64,000 nt of DNA from Sabellastarte sp. h YS-2021 (GCA_964017235.1 OZ024927.1:48737293-48801292); one strand, 5' to 3'; positions 51,140 through 62,299 are shown, numbered from the stretch's first letter. Notes: generated by a model not told the origin, from the sequence alone. Numbers and translations are program-made.

Positions 51140-52040
51140 TAGGTCAGATCATACAGAGTGGGTCCTTCCAGAAGTCTTCCACCTGATATACACCAGATGG
51201 CACCAACCACAGACGGACCTTTTTACAGTGAGATTCAACAAATTACGTCTGTGTCACCTGTTCCAGACTCCCTAGCCTGGGCAGTAGAAACACTCCGTCT
51301 GCCCTGGGATGATCTGGACCCCTATGCCCTCCCACCAGCAGCCATTCTTGGCAAAGTGGTGACAAACCTAAGGGACTATTCATGTAGAACAATCCTGATT
51401 GCTCCGGGATGGCCAAACATGCCTTGATTCTGGGGCAAGGTGACTATGTCGAGCAAAGTAGAGACCTTGAAGCACCTGACCTTCAAGACCGTCTTTCTCT
51501 CGTCTCTGGGTTCTGGCAAATGCAGGAATAAGATCTATTCTTCGCTATACAAAAACACCAGACAGACTGCTCAAAGGTATCTCTCTCTCTCTACCCCTCA
51601 CCCAGCCTTCTTTTGAAAAACCAGCTAGGCAAAGAGGGCCTAGAGTGTAGCCCCGGTGATTATTTCTGCCCTGGTCCAAACTCTTGATAAATCACTTTAA
51701 TCTGACAGGTCTCTACCCAGTTAGAGTCCTACGATACTACTTGGGTAAGACCTCAGACCTTGGGCAGAACAAGGAATTAGTCTTTGTCTCTTTCAAGAAA
51801 GGTTTTGACAAAGATATCTCCTGCCGCAATCTCTTCATGGATCAATCAGGCTGTGATCCTGTGCTATGAGCTTGTTGATCAGGCTGCCCTTACTCTACAC
51901 TGGGTTAAAGCCCATGATGTGAGGGCCTTTGCTGCTTCTAATGCTTTCCAATTAGGAGTTTCGCTAGAACACTTATTATCAATCTGTCACTGGAAATCCC
52001 ACAATACATTCACAAAGCTTTACTTGAAGGATATGACCTA
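51140..52040 (+). pseudogene. DIRS-g RNase H tail and tyrosine recombinase remnant
   Basis: 51148-51427 reads 'WVLPEVFHLIYTRWHQPQTD', then after a frame change 'LAWAVETLRLPWDDLDPYAL' and 'GWPNMP', the RT/RNase H tail. From 51460 the recombinase reads '[18 protein letters not shown]', with the catalytic Arg box altered to 'KCRNKI', and later '[15 protein letters not shown]' (HxxR intact) and '[16 protein letters not shown]' (Tyr present). Several stops and frameshifts. Confidence 0.8.
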
Positions 52041-52485
52041 GGCTGATTTAGAGCCCTTTCACGTGGGTCTGGTGGTGGCTGCCCACCATAAGCCTATACA
52101 AATTAAGTAGTCTGTCACCTTGGCAAAGCTGGTATCCAGGGTCTGCCCAAAGACTACCAGCTAGACTACTTTTCCTTCCAAAGAGATCCTCTTCAGATAC
52201 TGAAGTCCTACCTCTTATTCTAAGTTAATTTTTTTAAGTTAATAGCGTACCTAATTGACAAGAGAGACCCTCCCAGCCGACTCCACTTTCACCCTTACTA
52301 GGGGTCATTTAAGGTTAGAAGAACAAAAAGATGCTATGACATCACATTCTCTAGCCAGGAAGGAAGTACTACACACCACCTAGCAAATAATGGAGTTTGC
52401 CGGACTTGCTTGCACAGGCAATATAGCCAGTTGTACATTAGGTAAGTTATTAAAATTTAATTTACTTATTAAATTTGCAAATTCA

Positions 52486-52608
52486 ACCACCTTTGGGCCA
52501 GCTGTAACATAGAAAAAATGCAGCCCTCTAGCTCATTGCATAGCTGAGCAATAGCTACTTTGAGGTTCTCACTGTTGGGTAAATCACTTGTGACTTGAAA
52601 ACCATTGC
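52486..52608 (+). repeat. S155 satellite unit between DIRS-g and DIRS-h
   Basis: CCTTTGGGCCAGCTGTAACATAG through TTGAAAACCATTGC covers most of one unit. Confidence 0.85.
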
Positions 52609-52957
52609 TTTTATTGCACTACAATAGCTTACTATGTGGACATGAATGCTATCTTGGGAGGCCACAGGCATCCTGCCAACGTCCAAGAAAAATAGACGTT
52701 TAGTGTTGACCGAATCCTAGTGCTGTAGTTGAACCCCATAGTCTACTTCCGTTGTAAACTCCTTTTCTCGTTGGCCATGTGACTTAAGGAAGTGTTTATT
52801 TTCGCTCACATATTTTACTGCTTTTCTTTGGATATATGTATTATTGGATTGTCATAACATATTCTGTAACAGTTTTGAACTTTGCAGGATAAGTATTTTT
52901 CATTTATTGTGTTGTGAAAGTTCTGGTTCGGATTTTTTGGACAATATTGCTGTAAAA

Positions 52958-53125
52958 ATGTCCTCCCACCAAGCCAGTACAAAGAAACCCAGATCATTAA
53001 AGTGTCACCACTTTTGTTTACCTTTTGATCTGCACAAGTACTGTCCATCTCGTATAGAAGGTGGCAAGGATGATGACCCTTGCGTCACAAATGAAAATCA
53101 GCAATATTTGCTGTTTATTCTCTGA
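52958..53125 (+). pseudogene. DIRS-h ORF1 N-terminus with Cys/His motif
   Basis: A 55-residue frame from ATG at 52958, with 'KCHHFCLPFDLHKYCPSR' followed by 'GKDDDPC', a clear relative of the 'CARCRDKKLGDDPC' segment in DIRS-j ORF1 although the ITRs of the two elements differ much. Truncated by a stop. Confidence 0.55.
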
Positions 53126-53552
53126 TGGGTAGCTTCTAAAGATTAAGAATACACTACGATTGAGGTGGCCAACACTTCAAAAGATGAACTGGATTTGTTG
53201 GGGGGATGATGTGGAGGTGTTCTCAGGCTCACATGCAGATTTAGAAGACACTGCCAAACAATTCATCTCCTCCACACCCCCAACCCTTACATTTTGAAAT
53301 GTTCTCACTAAAAACTCCACAAACTGTCCCACCCACTCCAGGCACGGCTTTATAAAACAAAATTGTACTTGGTCCTAGTTAAAGCGCAGGGTGGCCCAAG
53401 ATCCCTTAGTTTTGGGATCTGGTGGCCATGTCCAACCAAATCCCACTGAATCTGCCCAATCTGTTGACAGCCCTTCAATCTGATCCCTCACAGAAATCTG
53501 ACAAATCTAAATCTCCATGCATGGCTCCTAGAGCCTCCGCAATCAAGGAGCT

Positions 53553-55723
53553 TTAGCCCGCGAGGGAGATTATGAAATGATGCCTGTGAGTGCGTGCGTG
53601 CGTTAGTTAGTCATGCAGATTCCTCCAAAACTACTACAGCTACAGATTTTTTGTAAATTAATTGTCCCAATGAATTTTCACGTCCTTGAAAATTTTTTTG
53701 GTTTTATGGACATAGGCCTAAAGATAAGTGAGTAATAGCAATCTTAGCTACTTGGAGTAAAGGACTCATAACTCAAAAACTATTGCAGTTACAACTTTTT
53801 CTTCAAATATGTTGTTCAGCTACTTTGTCCTTAGCTATAAGATGGTACGTTGTTTGGGGTCCCATTGCATGCCATAAGTGAGTAATAGCTATTTTCTTAT
53901 TTTGCAAAATAATGACGTAAGTAAATGTCAAATATCTTCAAAAGTATTAAAGTTAGGGAATTCTTTTCAAATATGTTATTCATCTACTTTTTCATAAGCT
54001 ATGACATAGTAAAGTTTCAGACCTGTTGCACATTGGATAGCTGAGTAATAGCTACTTTGAAATTGTGACTGTTGAGTAAATCCATTGTAACTCCAAAACT
54101 AGTCCAGTTAGAGTATTTTCCTAAAATATGTTATTCAGCTACTTTGTCCTTAACTATAAGATGGCATATAGTTTGGGGTTCTGTTGCATGCCATAAGTGA
54201 GTAATAGCTATTTTCTTATTTGTAGCAACATAACAACATAAGTAAATTTCAAATATCTTCAAAAGTATTCAAGTTAGGTAAATATTTTCAAATATGTTAT
54301 TCATCTAGTTTTTGATGAGCTATCAGATAGTAAAGTTGCAAACCTGTTGCACACTGGACAGCTGAGTAATAGCTACTTTGAAATTGTGACTGTTGAGTAA
54401 ATCCATTGTAACTCCAAAACTATTGCAGTTACAGTATTTTCCTAAAATATGTTATTCAGCTACTTTTTCCTTAACTATAAGATGACATATAGTTTGGGGT
54501 TCTATTGCATGCCATAAGTGAGTAATAGCTATTTTCTTATTTGTAGCAACAGAATGACATAAGTAAATGTCAAATATCTTCAAAAGTATTAAAGTTAGGG
54601 AATTCTTTTCAAATATGTTATTCATCTACTTTTTGATAAGCTATCACATAGTAAAGTTTCAGATCGGTTGCACATTGGACTACTGCAGTTACAGTATTTT
54701 GCTAAAATAATTTGTTCAGCTACTTTTTCCTTCACTATAAGATGGCGTATCGTATGGGGTTCCATTGCATGTCATAAGTGAGCAGTAGCCATTTTCTTAT
54801 TTGTAGCAAAATTATGATGGAAATTAATGTCAAATACCTTCACAAGTACCAAAGTTAGGCAAATCTTTTCATTTGTTATTCATCTAGTTTTTCATAAGCA
54901 TACTTTCCTGTGTGCTTTATATTTTTGTTGCATTTGCAGATGTAGGTCAACAGCTAAGTGAGTAGATACTAGATAGCTGAGCAAGAGCTACTAAAATGAG
55001 TAAATGTCTTTTATCTCTAAAAGTATTATAGGTAGGCAATTTCTTCTAAATAAGTCATTCACCTACTTTTGGGTGATCTACCACATAGTGAGGTTGCAGA
55101 ACTGTAGCTCTTTGGATAGCTGAGTAATAGGTACTAAAATGAGTAAATGTCTTTTATTTCTAAAAGTATTACAGGTAGGCAATTTCTTGTAAATAAGTCA
55201 TTCACTACTTTTGGGTGATCTACCACATAGTGAAGTTGCAGAACTGTAGCTCTTTGGATAGCTGAGTAATAGCTACCAAAATGAGTAAATGTCTTTTATC
55301 TGTAAAAGTATTACAGGTAGGCAATTTCTTCTAAATAAGCCATTCACCTACTTTGGGTGATCTACCACATAGTGAAGTTGCAGAACTGTAGCTCTTTGGA
55401 TAGCTGAGTAATAGCTACCAAAATGAGTAAATGTCTTTTATCTCTAAAAGTGTTACAGATAGGCAATTTCTTCTAAATACATCCTTACCTACTTTGGGTT
55501 GATCTACTGCATAGTAAAGTTGCAGAACTGTAGCTCTTTGGATGGCAGAGTAATGGCTACTAAAATGAGTAAATGCCTTTTGTCTTTAAAAGTATTGCAA
55601 TCAAACATTAAACTTGTTGTCTCTTCTACATGTGCCTCCATCTCACAAGAAAATTTATATTCCACTATCTTTAGTACATCTAATTTATACGGTGGGAGAT
55701 AAATGCATGCGTCAGAATGCTTG
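53553..55723 (+). mobile_element. Helentron-like element D2
   Basis: 5' CCCGCGAGGGAGAT (about 53557-53570) and 3' GGGAGAT (55694-55700), hairpin GCAT...ATGC (55705-55720) and end TTG before TTTA, as in D1. Two arrays fill the core: S155-like pairs (about 53750-54900) and a 141-bp repeat (about 55000-55600). Confidence 0.65.
55000..55600 (+). repeat. 141-bp tandem array, four to five units
   Basis: AAAATGAGTAAATGTCTTTT recurs near 54994, 55135, 55279, 55421 and 55562. Confidence 0.9.
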
Positions 55724-55745
55724 TTTACTTATTAAATTTGCAAAT

Positions 55746-55880
55746 TCATCTACTTTTGGGTCAGCTGTAACATAGTCAAATTGCAGACCTGTACCTGATT
55801 GTATAGCTGACCAATAGATACTTTGAGGTTCTCTCTGTTGGGTAAATCACTTGTCACTTGAAAACTATTGCACTTATTAA
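55746..55880 (+). repeat. S155 satellite unit
   Basis: TACTTTTGGGTCAGCTGTAA through TTGAAAACTATTGCACTTA; it continues, after element A2, at 57034. Confidence 0.85.
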
Positions 55881-55897
55881 ATATTATATAAAAGAGT

Positions 55898-57033
55898 TTT
55901 ACCCCAAAGCCCTTAATGGCTATCAGGGTATTGTTTTCACCCATGGTGTCCGGATGGACGGGCGGGCAGCGGGAAAAAGTTTGTCCGGGCTCTATCTCAG
56001 AAACCGTAAGGCATAGGAAGTTGATACTTGGCAGGGACATTGGTTAGGGGGTGTAGGCGTGCAACGTCATGGTCTGACCTTGATTTGACCTTTGACCTTG
56101 CCGTAGTGACCTTGAGTTTGAAAATCTTGTCCAGGCTATATCTCGGAAACCGTAAGGTGTAGGAAGTTGATACTTGGTAGGGGCATTGGTTAGGGGTTGT
56201 AGTTGTGCATCATCATGGTCTGACCTTGATTTTACTTGCCGTAGTGACCTTGACCTATAAAATCTTGTTCGGGCTACACCTCAGAAACCGTAAGGTGTTG
56301 GAAGTTGATATTTAGTAGGGACATTTGTTAGGGGGTGTAGGTGTGCAATGTCATGATGTGACCTTGACTTGACCTTGCCGTAGTGACCTTGACCTATAAA
56401 ATCTTGTCCGGGCTATATCTCGGAAACTGTAAGGTGTAGGAAATTGATACTTGGTAGGGACATTGGTTAGGGGCTATAGGTGTGTATTATGGTGTGACCT
56501 TAATTTGACCTTTGACCTTGTCGTAGTGACCTTGACCTTTAAAATCTTGTTGCACCTTTGGGTCTGTCTTTTGATGCAGATTAAGCACTGTTAAAGTCAT
56601 ATTAGAATTAAGAATTTTACTTTCATAACTTCCCATTGTACGAGATAAAATTTCATCAAATGAGCCACAGATTTTGCTCCAACACTACACATAAGCATTC
56701 ATTAAATGTATTAGCACTTCTGTATGGATGGTAATGTTCAAAACATCTAAACACATAATTCAGCCATGCAGATGTAGAGAAAGAGTGTTGAATTTCAGTT
56801 TACTCATAAATGAAGTCATCTTGTTATTGAATTATCTTGTTTTAATACTTCATCTTTACATGCATTATCTTTCTTTTAAACATTATTTTCTCCATTTAAA
56901 CATTGTTTGGACCTTTATATAACTGACAGTGCTCTGAAAGTATCCTGAACTTTGTACTGGTACAGTACTTCTATATCTCATGATGTTGAAAATATTTCCC
57001 TAGGCTGTGGGGTACAGGCATCTCTGATGCTAG
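55898..57033 (+). mobile_element. Helentron-like element A2
   Basis: TACCCCAAAGCC (55900-55911) and GGCTGTGGGGTA (57003-57014) are the subterminal repeats with one mismatch. A four-unit 146-bp core (about 55980-56550), the same 3' segment as A1, hairpin GCATCTCTGATGC and the end CTAG (57030-57033) before TTTTT. It sits in an S155 unit, whose text resumes right after CTAG. Confidence 0.75.
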
Positions 57034-57493
57034 TTTTTGTTTAAATATGTTTTTATTGCGTAAAATACCCTTCTAACTATTGCTTTATGTGGATGAGCAA
57101 ACAATCGTGACCTGCTCAAATATTTTTAAAAGAAATTTTTTGTTGATACTTCTGCACATGTGGGCATGTGCCAATACCCAGAAAACCCCGTGAGAAAGTA
57201 AACATCTTTGGAAACAGTTTTTCTTATGAAAGAATTTTAACATTGCTGAGGGACAATTCTTGCCTTTATAAATATATATAAAAAGGAGGGGGATTGCATT
57301 GGCATTTCTACTTAAGTACAAGAAGGTATGTGAGATGAATAGCTTCCAAAGACTTCATATCGAAGGAATTAGAAGACTTTTTACTGGGTACAGATGACAG
57401 CCAACTCTGTTTTACCTACTGCTTCTACATCTAAAATCCTTCTATGGACACTCTGAATCTTATTCTAGCCAAGATGGAAGTATGTAAGGTTGC

Positions 57494-57802
57494 TTGTCAG
57501 CTCTACAAGAGTTTAGTACTTCTCTCTTTTCTCATGAGGTTAATATGATAGAGGCAACCCCTGTATCAGAAGAACCCACCCGAAACAGAAGTTCTTCTTG
57601 CCAGTTATTTTCAATAATGGAAGAAGATGACCATGCTGGAAATGAAGAGATTTCTACTAAAAAAAACTACAATTCAGATATTTCAGAGGCTAGAACGTCA
57701 CTAAAATGCCATCGTTCTTTGTCGTCTCTCACTTCTAACAAGCTTTCCACTGCTAGGGAGGAAGAGACTCATGGTTACAAGAATTCAACTGGAAACAAGT
57801 AG
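57494..57802 (+). pseudogene. DIRS-i gag-like remnant
   Basis: A 102-residue Ser/Thr/Glu-rich frame with no recognised domain. Its place between the left ITR and the recombinase suggests ORF1. A hydrophilic gag segment is the likeliest reading, with low certainty. Confidence 0.35.
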
Positions 57803-58166
57803 GAGTTCTGCCCCTCAGGTGAGGTAAACTTGGCAGAAGGTGTTTTTGGTCAAGAAGAACTACCTAAAGTCAGGTCTGTTTCTCAACCATCTAATATATT
57901 TGAATCTAAGGACAGGTACAACAACTATGGCCATTGTTTCTACCCTCCAATGGTAAGGGAATCACTGTCCGATATTTCTGCCTCCAGTGGAAGGAATTAA
58001 TTCTGACTGGTTACAACACAACCCCAGTGGCTGGATACCCTGCTAATAATGTTGAGGCATTGGATCTACCAGCCATAACCATGGTCTCTTTCACTAGTTG
58101 GAAAATTTAATTCTCACTTTAATTCTCACAATTTAATTGTGTGTATATTCGTCAAGTACAATTGTC

Positions 58167-58533
58167 ATGGCATTTCCGGTTCAAAGAAGAGGTAACTGTG
58201 GCCATGTTATGGCAGGATTCATCCTTCATAAAAAATGTGCCCGTTGTAGGGACAAAAAGTTGGGTGATGACCCGTGTGTTCAAGGGAAAGATTGTACTCT
58301 TTGTACAAAGAAATATCTTAGCCACCCCTCAATATCAAATCAGGAAAGACAAAAAATCGGGTATCCTTGTATCTCCAAGTAAAGTTACAGTTGTCGGCCC
58401 TGTGGACGCCTCTGATGAATTTCCAATGCCTGACAACCATGCACAGTTACAGGCCGGTTCCTGTCCATCACCGGTATCTTTTATTCAACAGCATTCTGGA
58501 GATTTTGTTTCCCGTCAAGACTTTGATGTTCTG
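58167..58533 (+). pseudogene. DIRS-j ORF1 start with Cys/His motif, interrupted by a MITE
   Basis: Frame 58167-58382 encodes 72 residues starting 'MAFPVQRRGNCGHVMAGFIL', with the pattern C-x-H ... H-x2-C-x2-C-R ... DDPC-x6-C-x2-C, the best copy in the window of a putative zinc-binding motif. A one-base shift near 58375 moves the reading into the frame that carries 'VVGPVDASDEFPMPDNHAQ' and runs into the MITE at 58533. Past the MITE the frame resumes with 'QLEEKFARFEALL'. Confidence 0.65.
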
Positions 58534-59194
58534 GGCCCGTATTCACTAACATGGATCAAGCTGAGCGAAAAATCAGCTCAAGATCAGATCAGGATCAAGG
58601 AAAATGGCTCAGCTGATCTTTGGCTCAAGTCCGTATTCACAAAGAAAGGATCAGCTGAGCCAAAAATTTTGAAAAATTCCACATAGCAACGCATAAGTTT
58701 ATTACTTTTATACATTGTAAACAGCATTTTTATGCCTGAATTTCCACAAAATATGCATTAATATAAATTTGGTTCATTATTTTTTTCGCTGAAGAATTTT
58801 TAAATATTTGATGTTTAATCCAAAAATTTAGGCTCCGCCCACTTTTGATCCAGAAAAAAACAACAAAATCTGACCTATTTTACACATCAATATAAGCATA
58901 CTTAAAACAGGTAAAAAGTATTAAAAACTTATTAATTAGCAATATAAAGGATTGAAGATTATTAACCAATGATTTATTTTTCATATGTTTGCTATTTTAG
59001 TTAATTATAAAGCCACAAACTTTGATCCAAAACTTAATCCACCAACCTAGCTGGATCAAAGTTAAGCCAAAAGTTGAGCCAAAAATCAGCTCAAATTCTT
59101 TGTGAATACTAACTTGATCCTGATCCATTTTTTAGATTAACTTGAGCCAAAAATCAGCTTAAGTTGAGCTTGATCCCTTTTGTGAATACGGCCC
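58534..59194. mobile_element. MITE with CTG target duplication (PIF/Harbinger-like)
   Basis: GGCCCGTATTCAC (58534) and GTGAATACGGCCC (to 59194) are terminal inverted repeats with one difference. CTG flanks both sides. Taking out the MITE and one CTG restores the DIRS ORF1 frame. The inner text has many TTGAGCC/GATCAAG strings in both orientations. The TIR and 3-bp duplication suggest PIF/Harbinger; it is non-coding, so the class is inferred. Confidence 0.8.
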
Positions 59195-60235
59195 CTGAAT
59201 AACCAATTGGAGGAGAAATTTGCACGCTTTGAAGCTTTACTGTCAAGATCAAACATTTTTTCCACACCTAAACTACCGATCACTGTTGAAAATCCACCGG
59301 TCTCAGACATCCCCATTTATTAACCTTTCTCCTGACCCCAGAGCCACCGGTTTTGTGCGGACTCCGGGTCAGGAGACAGAAGTATGTTCAGAGAAAAAGG
59401 AAAAGGGGGGGAGCAAGTCTAAACAGAAAAAGAAATCTTCCTTCTATCAAGAAAGACGTCCCCGGTCCGGGGGTTAAAGCTCTTGATAACTTGGCAACAA
59501 CAACAACAACTGATTCTAATCCTTATTTTGCTCCCAGTTTTTCAACTACAGGCGCATCTGACCAACCGGTTTTTACCGGTCCCAGCAGTTCAAGTGTCAC
59601 TAGTGCCGGTACTACTTCTACGCGCCCTTCTGATAGCTTCTCACAACAGGAACCTGTCCTGTCGGATGTAGATATTGACCCTTCTGACCAGTCTGACAGA
59701 TTCCGGTGAAGAGGGTGAGTTATCAGATTCTGAGGTAACACAAAAGAACGAAGAAATGAATTATCGAGAGACTGTCTGGGCAGTGAGAGCCTTTTTAGGT
59801 TGGACAAATATTCCAGATTTTGAACCGGCAGTTGGAGACACTGACAATAGATCTGATAACTTGTGGAAGGGTAAACACCCCAGGCGTACCGGAAAGGCCC
59901 GCGGATGATTGGCTCTGTTATAAAATGGAGAGACTCAACACCAGAGCAGCAGCAGGCTATCCATCATGCTCTCAAGAAGCTGTAGGACTCGAGATTGATA
60001 AGTTTATTAGGACTCCAAAGAGTCAATCAAAATGGTATGCTCAATCTAGACTTAGACAGGAGGGTACACAGAGATCAGGGAAAACTATCTTTGGTTGGTC
60101 TGGGTCAGAGGCAAGACTGAATTCTTAATTCTCTAGAATTGCAAAGGTGTCAGCATATCCAACATCTGGACCAGCTTCCAGACCTGTCCCACAACAAATT
60201 TTAAGGCGATGGGAGAAGTGTGCATGGGAAGGATC
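59195..60235 (+). pseudogene. DIRS-j gag-like remnant
   Basis: Across several frames: the 'EEKFARFEALLSR' segment (59213-59250), a Lys-rich block (59380-59460), Ser/Thr-rich linker, an acidic block 'DSGEEGELSDSE' (59697-59732), 'DWLCYKMERLNTRAAAGYPS' (59907-59970) and 'WEKCAWEGS' (60210-60235). Order and motifs agree with DIRS-b ORF1, showing a shared gag layout. Confidence 0.65.
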
Positions 60236-60256
60236 CCTCATCACAAACCATGCCGC

Positions 60257-60740
60257 CGTAACCATGCTTCTCTTAAGCATCTCACATTTAAGACGGTCTT
60301 CTAGCTCTAGGCTCTGGGAAAAGAAGGAGCGAAATCCATGCCTGGGTCCACAAAAACATCAGACATCAAGAGGATTGGTCAAATGTTTCACTCTATCCTT
60401 CACCAGGTTTTATTTCCAAGAATTACCTGACCAAGGAGGGTCCAGGTTGCATAGCTCCGGTTATCATCCCGACTTTAGCTCCTACACTGGACAAATCTTT
60501 GAAGGAGGATAGGTCTCTTTGTCCAGTGAGGGCCTTGTGTTATTACTTGGACAGGACCAAGCATCTCTGGACCGGCAATGAATTGGTTTTTGTCTCTTTC
60601 AGGAAGAGTTTCCTCCTGGATTAAGCAGACAATTTTCTTATGCTGCCAACTTTCAGATGAACAGGCTCAAACCTTGCACCAGTCTTGCACCCTGCAGTCT
60701 GTCTTGCTCCTACAGGATGGATGAGGGAATAATCTAATTT
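60257..60740 (+). pseudogene. DIRS-j tyrosine recombinase remnant
   Basis: Starts abruptly at '[10 protein letters not shown]' and runs, with stops, through the catalytic Arg region (GGAAAAGAAGGAGCGAAATC near 60317), 'NIRHQEDWS'-like text, a 'LCPVRALCYYLDRTKHL' segment (about 60520-60568) and 'ELVFVSF'. It ends before the HxxR box. The direct gag-recombinase joint marks an internal deletion. Confidence 0.75.
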
Positions 60741-60980
60741 TTTTCCCCTACACCACTTCCTTCAGAATCCTTGGGACAGAACTCCTATTCTCTCCCCTCA
60801 TGTCTAGTTGATTTTCAGATTATTCTGAAAAAGAAGGGGGGGGACAACTTATCCGAGTTTGTTGGGACATCTGTCTAGGTGTGTTAATCCTCTGGCTTCA
60901 TGGAATGGTTCTGGAGTTCGGGCTTGAGTCCCTTTTTTTTCTCAGAGCTACCCTGCAGCCAATTGGTAGTTATTTTGCAC

Positions 60981-61077
60981 TGGTACACTAGGTAAGATAT
61001 ATTAACGCAATAAAATGGAAAATTTAATAGTTAAATTTAATTTTTATAAGTTTATTATTATCTTACCTAGTGGACCA
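60981..61077 (+). repeat. DIRS-j internal complementary region
   Basis: TGGTACACTAGGTAAGATAT ... CAATAAAA (60981-61015) should complement the lost left end. TGGAAAATTTAATAGTTAAA ... CTAGTGGACCA (61016-61077) complements the outer right end at 61297-61359. Confidence 0.85.
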
Positions 61078-61359
61078 GGGGATTCCCACCCTACCTTCCC
61101 TGCTTATAGCTCAAAGGGGGATATTCTAAGGTAGTCAACAAAAAGAGGAAGTGCGCATGCATGCACCCTTGCATTGGGGGAGCTGGGTGCTGAGGGGACA
61201 CCTGGCGAATGAATACGACACTACCGGTCCCGGTCAGAGCCCAGCTCAGGATGTTTTTTTCTAACATTTGGCGGGACCGGCTGCACGCCGGACAAATGCA
61301 ATGGTCCACTAGGCAAGATATTATCTTATAAAAATTTAATTTAACTATTAAATTTTCCA
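61078..61359 (-). repeat. DIRS-j right terminal repeat
   Basis: Carries the complement of the shared landmarks: CACCTGGCGAATGAATACG, ACTACCGGTCCCGGTC, TTTGGCGGGACCGG and the AT-rich tail TTTAACTATTAAATTTTCCA. Confidence 0.8.
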
Positions 61360-61382
61360 GTTGAGCATCTGGACTTGAGACC

Positions 61383-62280
61383 AAATTATCTAAAGAATTC
61401 TCGGTCAGAGGTAAGTCGAATTAAGGCACCTCAGAGACTTTCAAGAACAGTACGAATCATGGTGAACTATTTTTGAATCATGGTGCAAGGAGAGTCAGGT
61501 GGACTTCCAGCAGCCTGCTTTCTCCTCAGTAACAGATTTTTTTTACCTAACTGTACAATGATAATCTGAAACCTACCAAATTGCAGGATACAGGACTGCT
61601 ATTGCAGATCATTTAGGTTCGATGGGAGTTGAAATCAGTCAAAGTTTGTTTTCAGAGATAGGCCAATGTAGGATAGGAGTATACCTTCTTGGGACTTATC
61701 TCTGGTATGCTTTACCTTGACAAAATCACCATTTGAATGACTGAAGGATTCTTCTTTGGAAATTCTAACACACAAAATGGTTTTTATCATGACCTTGGCC
61801 TCTGGTAGAAGGAGAGGTGAGGTTCATACTTGGACTTTCAAATCCTTAAAACACAGAACTGGTTGGAAGAAGATCACTGTTGCTCCTTCTTCAGTTTTCT
61901 GGCAAAAATTATCTGATGGATCTGATGTTCAGCGTATGGTCATTCCGGCTCTTAAGCCTTCTCTTCATCATTCTTTGAAGATATGACTCTGCCCATGAGA
62001 GCGCTAAGAAACTATCTCGACAAGTTTAAAGATCTTAGACAGTGAAAGCATTTGCTTTTCATCTCTTGCAAGAATAGCTTTTCAGGAGACATATAAAGAT
62101 CTACCATTTCTTCTTGGCTTAAACAAATAGTTCTGCTAACTTATCAGAGTTCTGGCCATGAAACTGATAATGTTTCCAAGGTCAAGGCTCATGATGTATG
62201 TCCTTTTCTTTATCCTTCAAAGGTGTTTTCCTTGACCAAATCCTGGGAGCATGCTTCTGGAAGTTACACTTAGCTTATCC
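61383..62280 (+). pseudogene. DIRS-i tyrosine recombinase remnant
   Basis: Pieces in order: 'SQVDFQQPAFSSVTDFFYLT' (61494-61553), 'GYRTAIADHLGSMGVEI' (about 61587-61640), frame 61756-61986 with the catalytic Arg box 'ASGRRRGEVHTW', then 'MRALRNYLDKFKDLRQ' (about 61996) and 'VKAHDV' (about 62178), where the HxxR Arg appears lost ('HDVC'). Diverged from the DIRS-c recombinase, consistent with the second family. Confidence 0.75.
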
Positions 62281-62299
62281 TCTCTAGATTCGGATTCCC

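Larger units (their letters stand above)
49759..52485 (+). mobile_element. DIRS-g: deleted DIRS with a nested insertion in its left ITR
   Basis: The left ITR begins TTTTATTGCATTAATACATC (49759), is interrupted at about 49850-50360, and resumes with GCATTCGCTAGGTGACAC. ORF1 starts at 50589. Much of gag and all of RT are missing: text jumps from a gag stretch to the RNase H tail near 51140, then from 51440 to the recombinase near 51460. The right end (about 52230-52485) closes with TTTACTTATTAAATTTGCAA. No clear ICR precedes it. Confidence 0.85.
52609..55745 (+). mobile_element. DIRS-h: deleted DIRS split by element D2
   Basis: It starts TTTTATTGCACTACAATAGC at 52609 inside an S155 unit. ORF1 begins at 52958; a scrap of the RT tail and recombinase start follows (53385-53550, '[10 protein letters not shown]'). 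D2 occupies 53553-55723, and only TTTACTTATTAAATTTGCAA of the right end remains (55724-55743) before S155 sequence resumes. Most of RT and the recombinase is gone. Confidence 0.65.
58137..61359 (+). mobile_element. DIRS-j: RT-less DIRS nested in DIRS-i
   Basis: ORF1 (from 58167), a MITE inside it, gag-like text to about 60235, then directly the middle of the recombinase (60257-60740), an ICR (60981-61077) and the right ITR (to 61359). The RT/RNase H part is missing altogether. No left ITR matching the right one was found, so the 5' end is truncated. The ends belong to a third sub-family (CTTACCTAGTGGACC). Confidence 0.75.
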
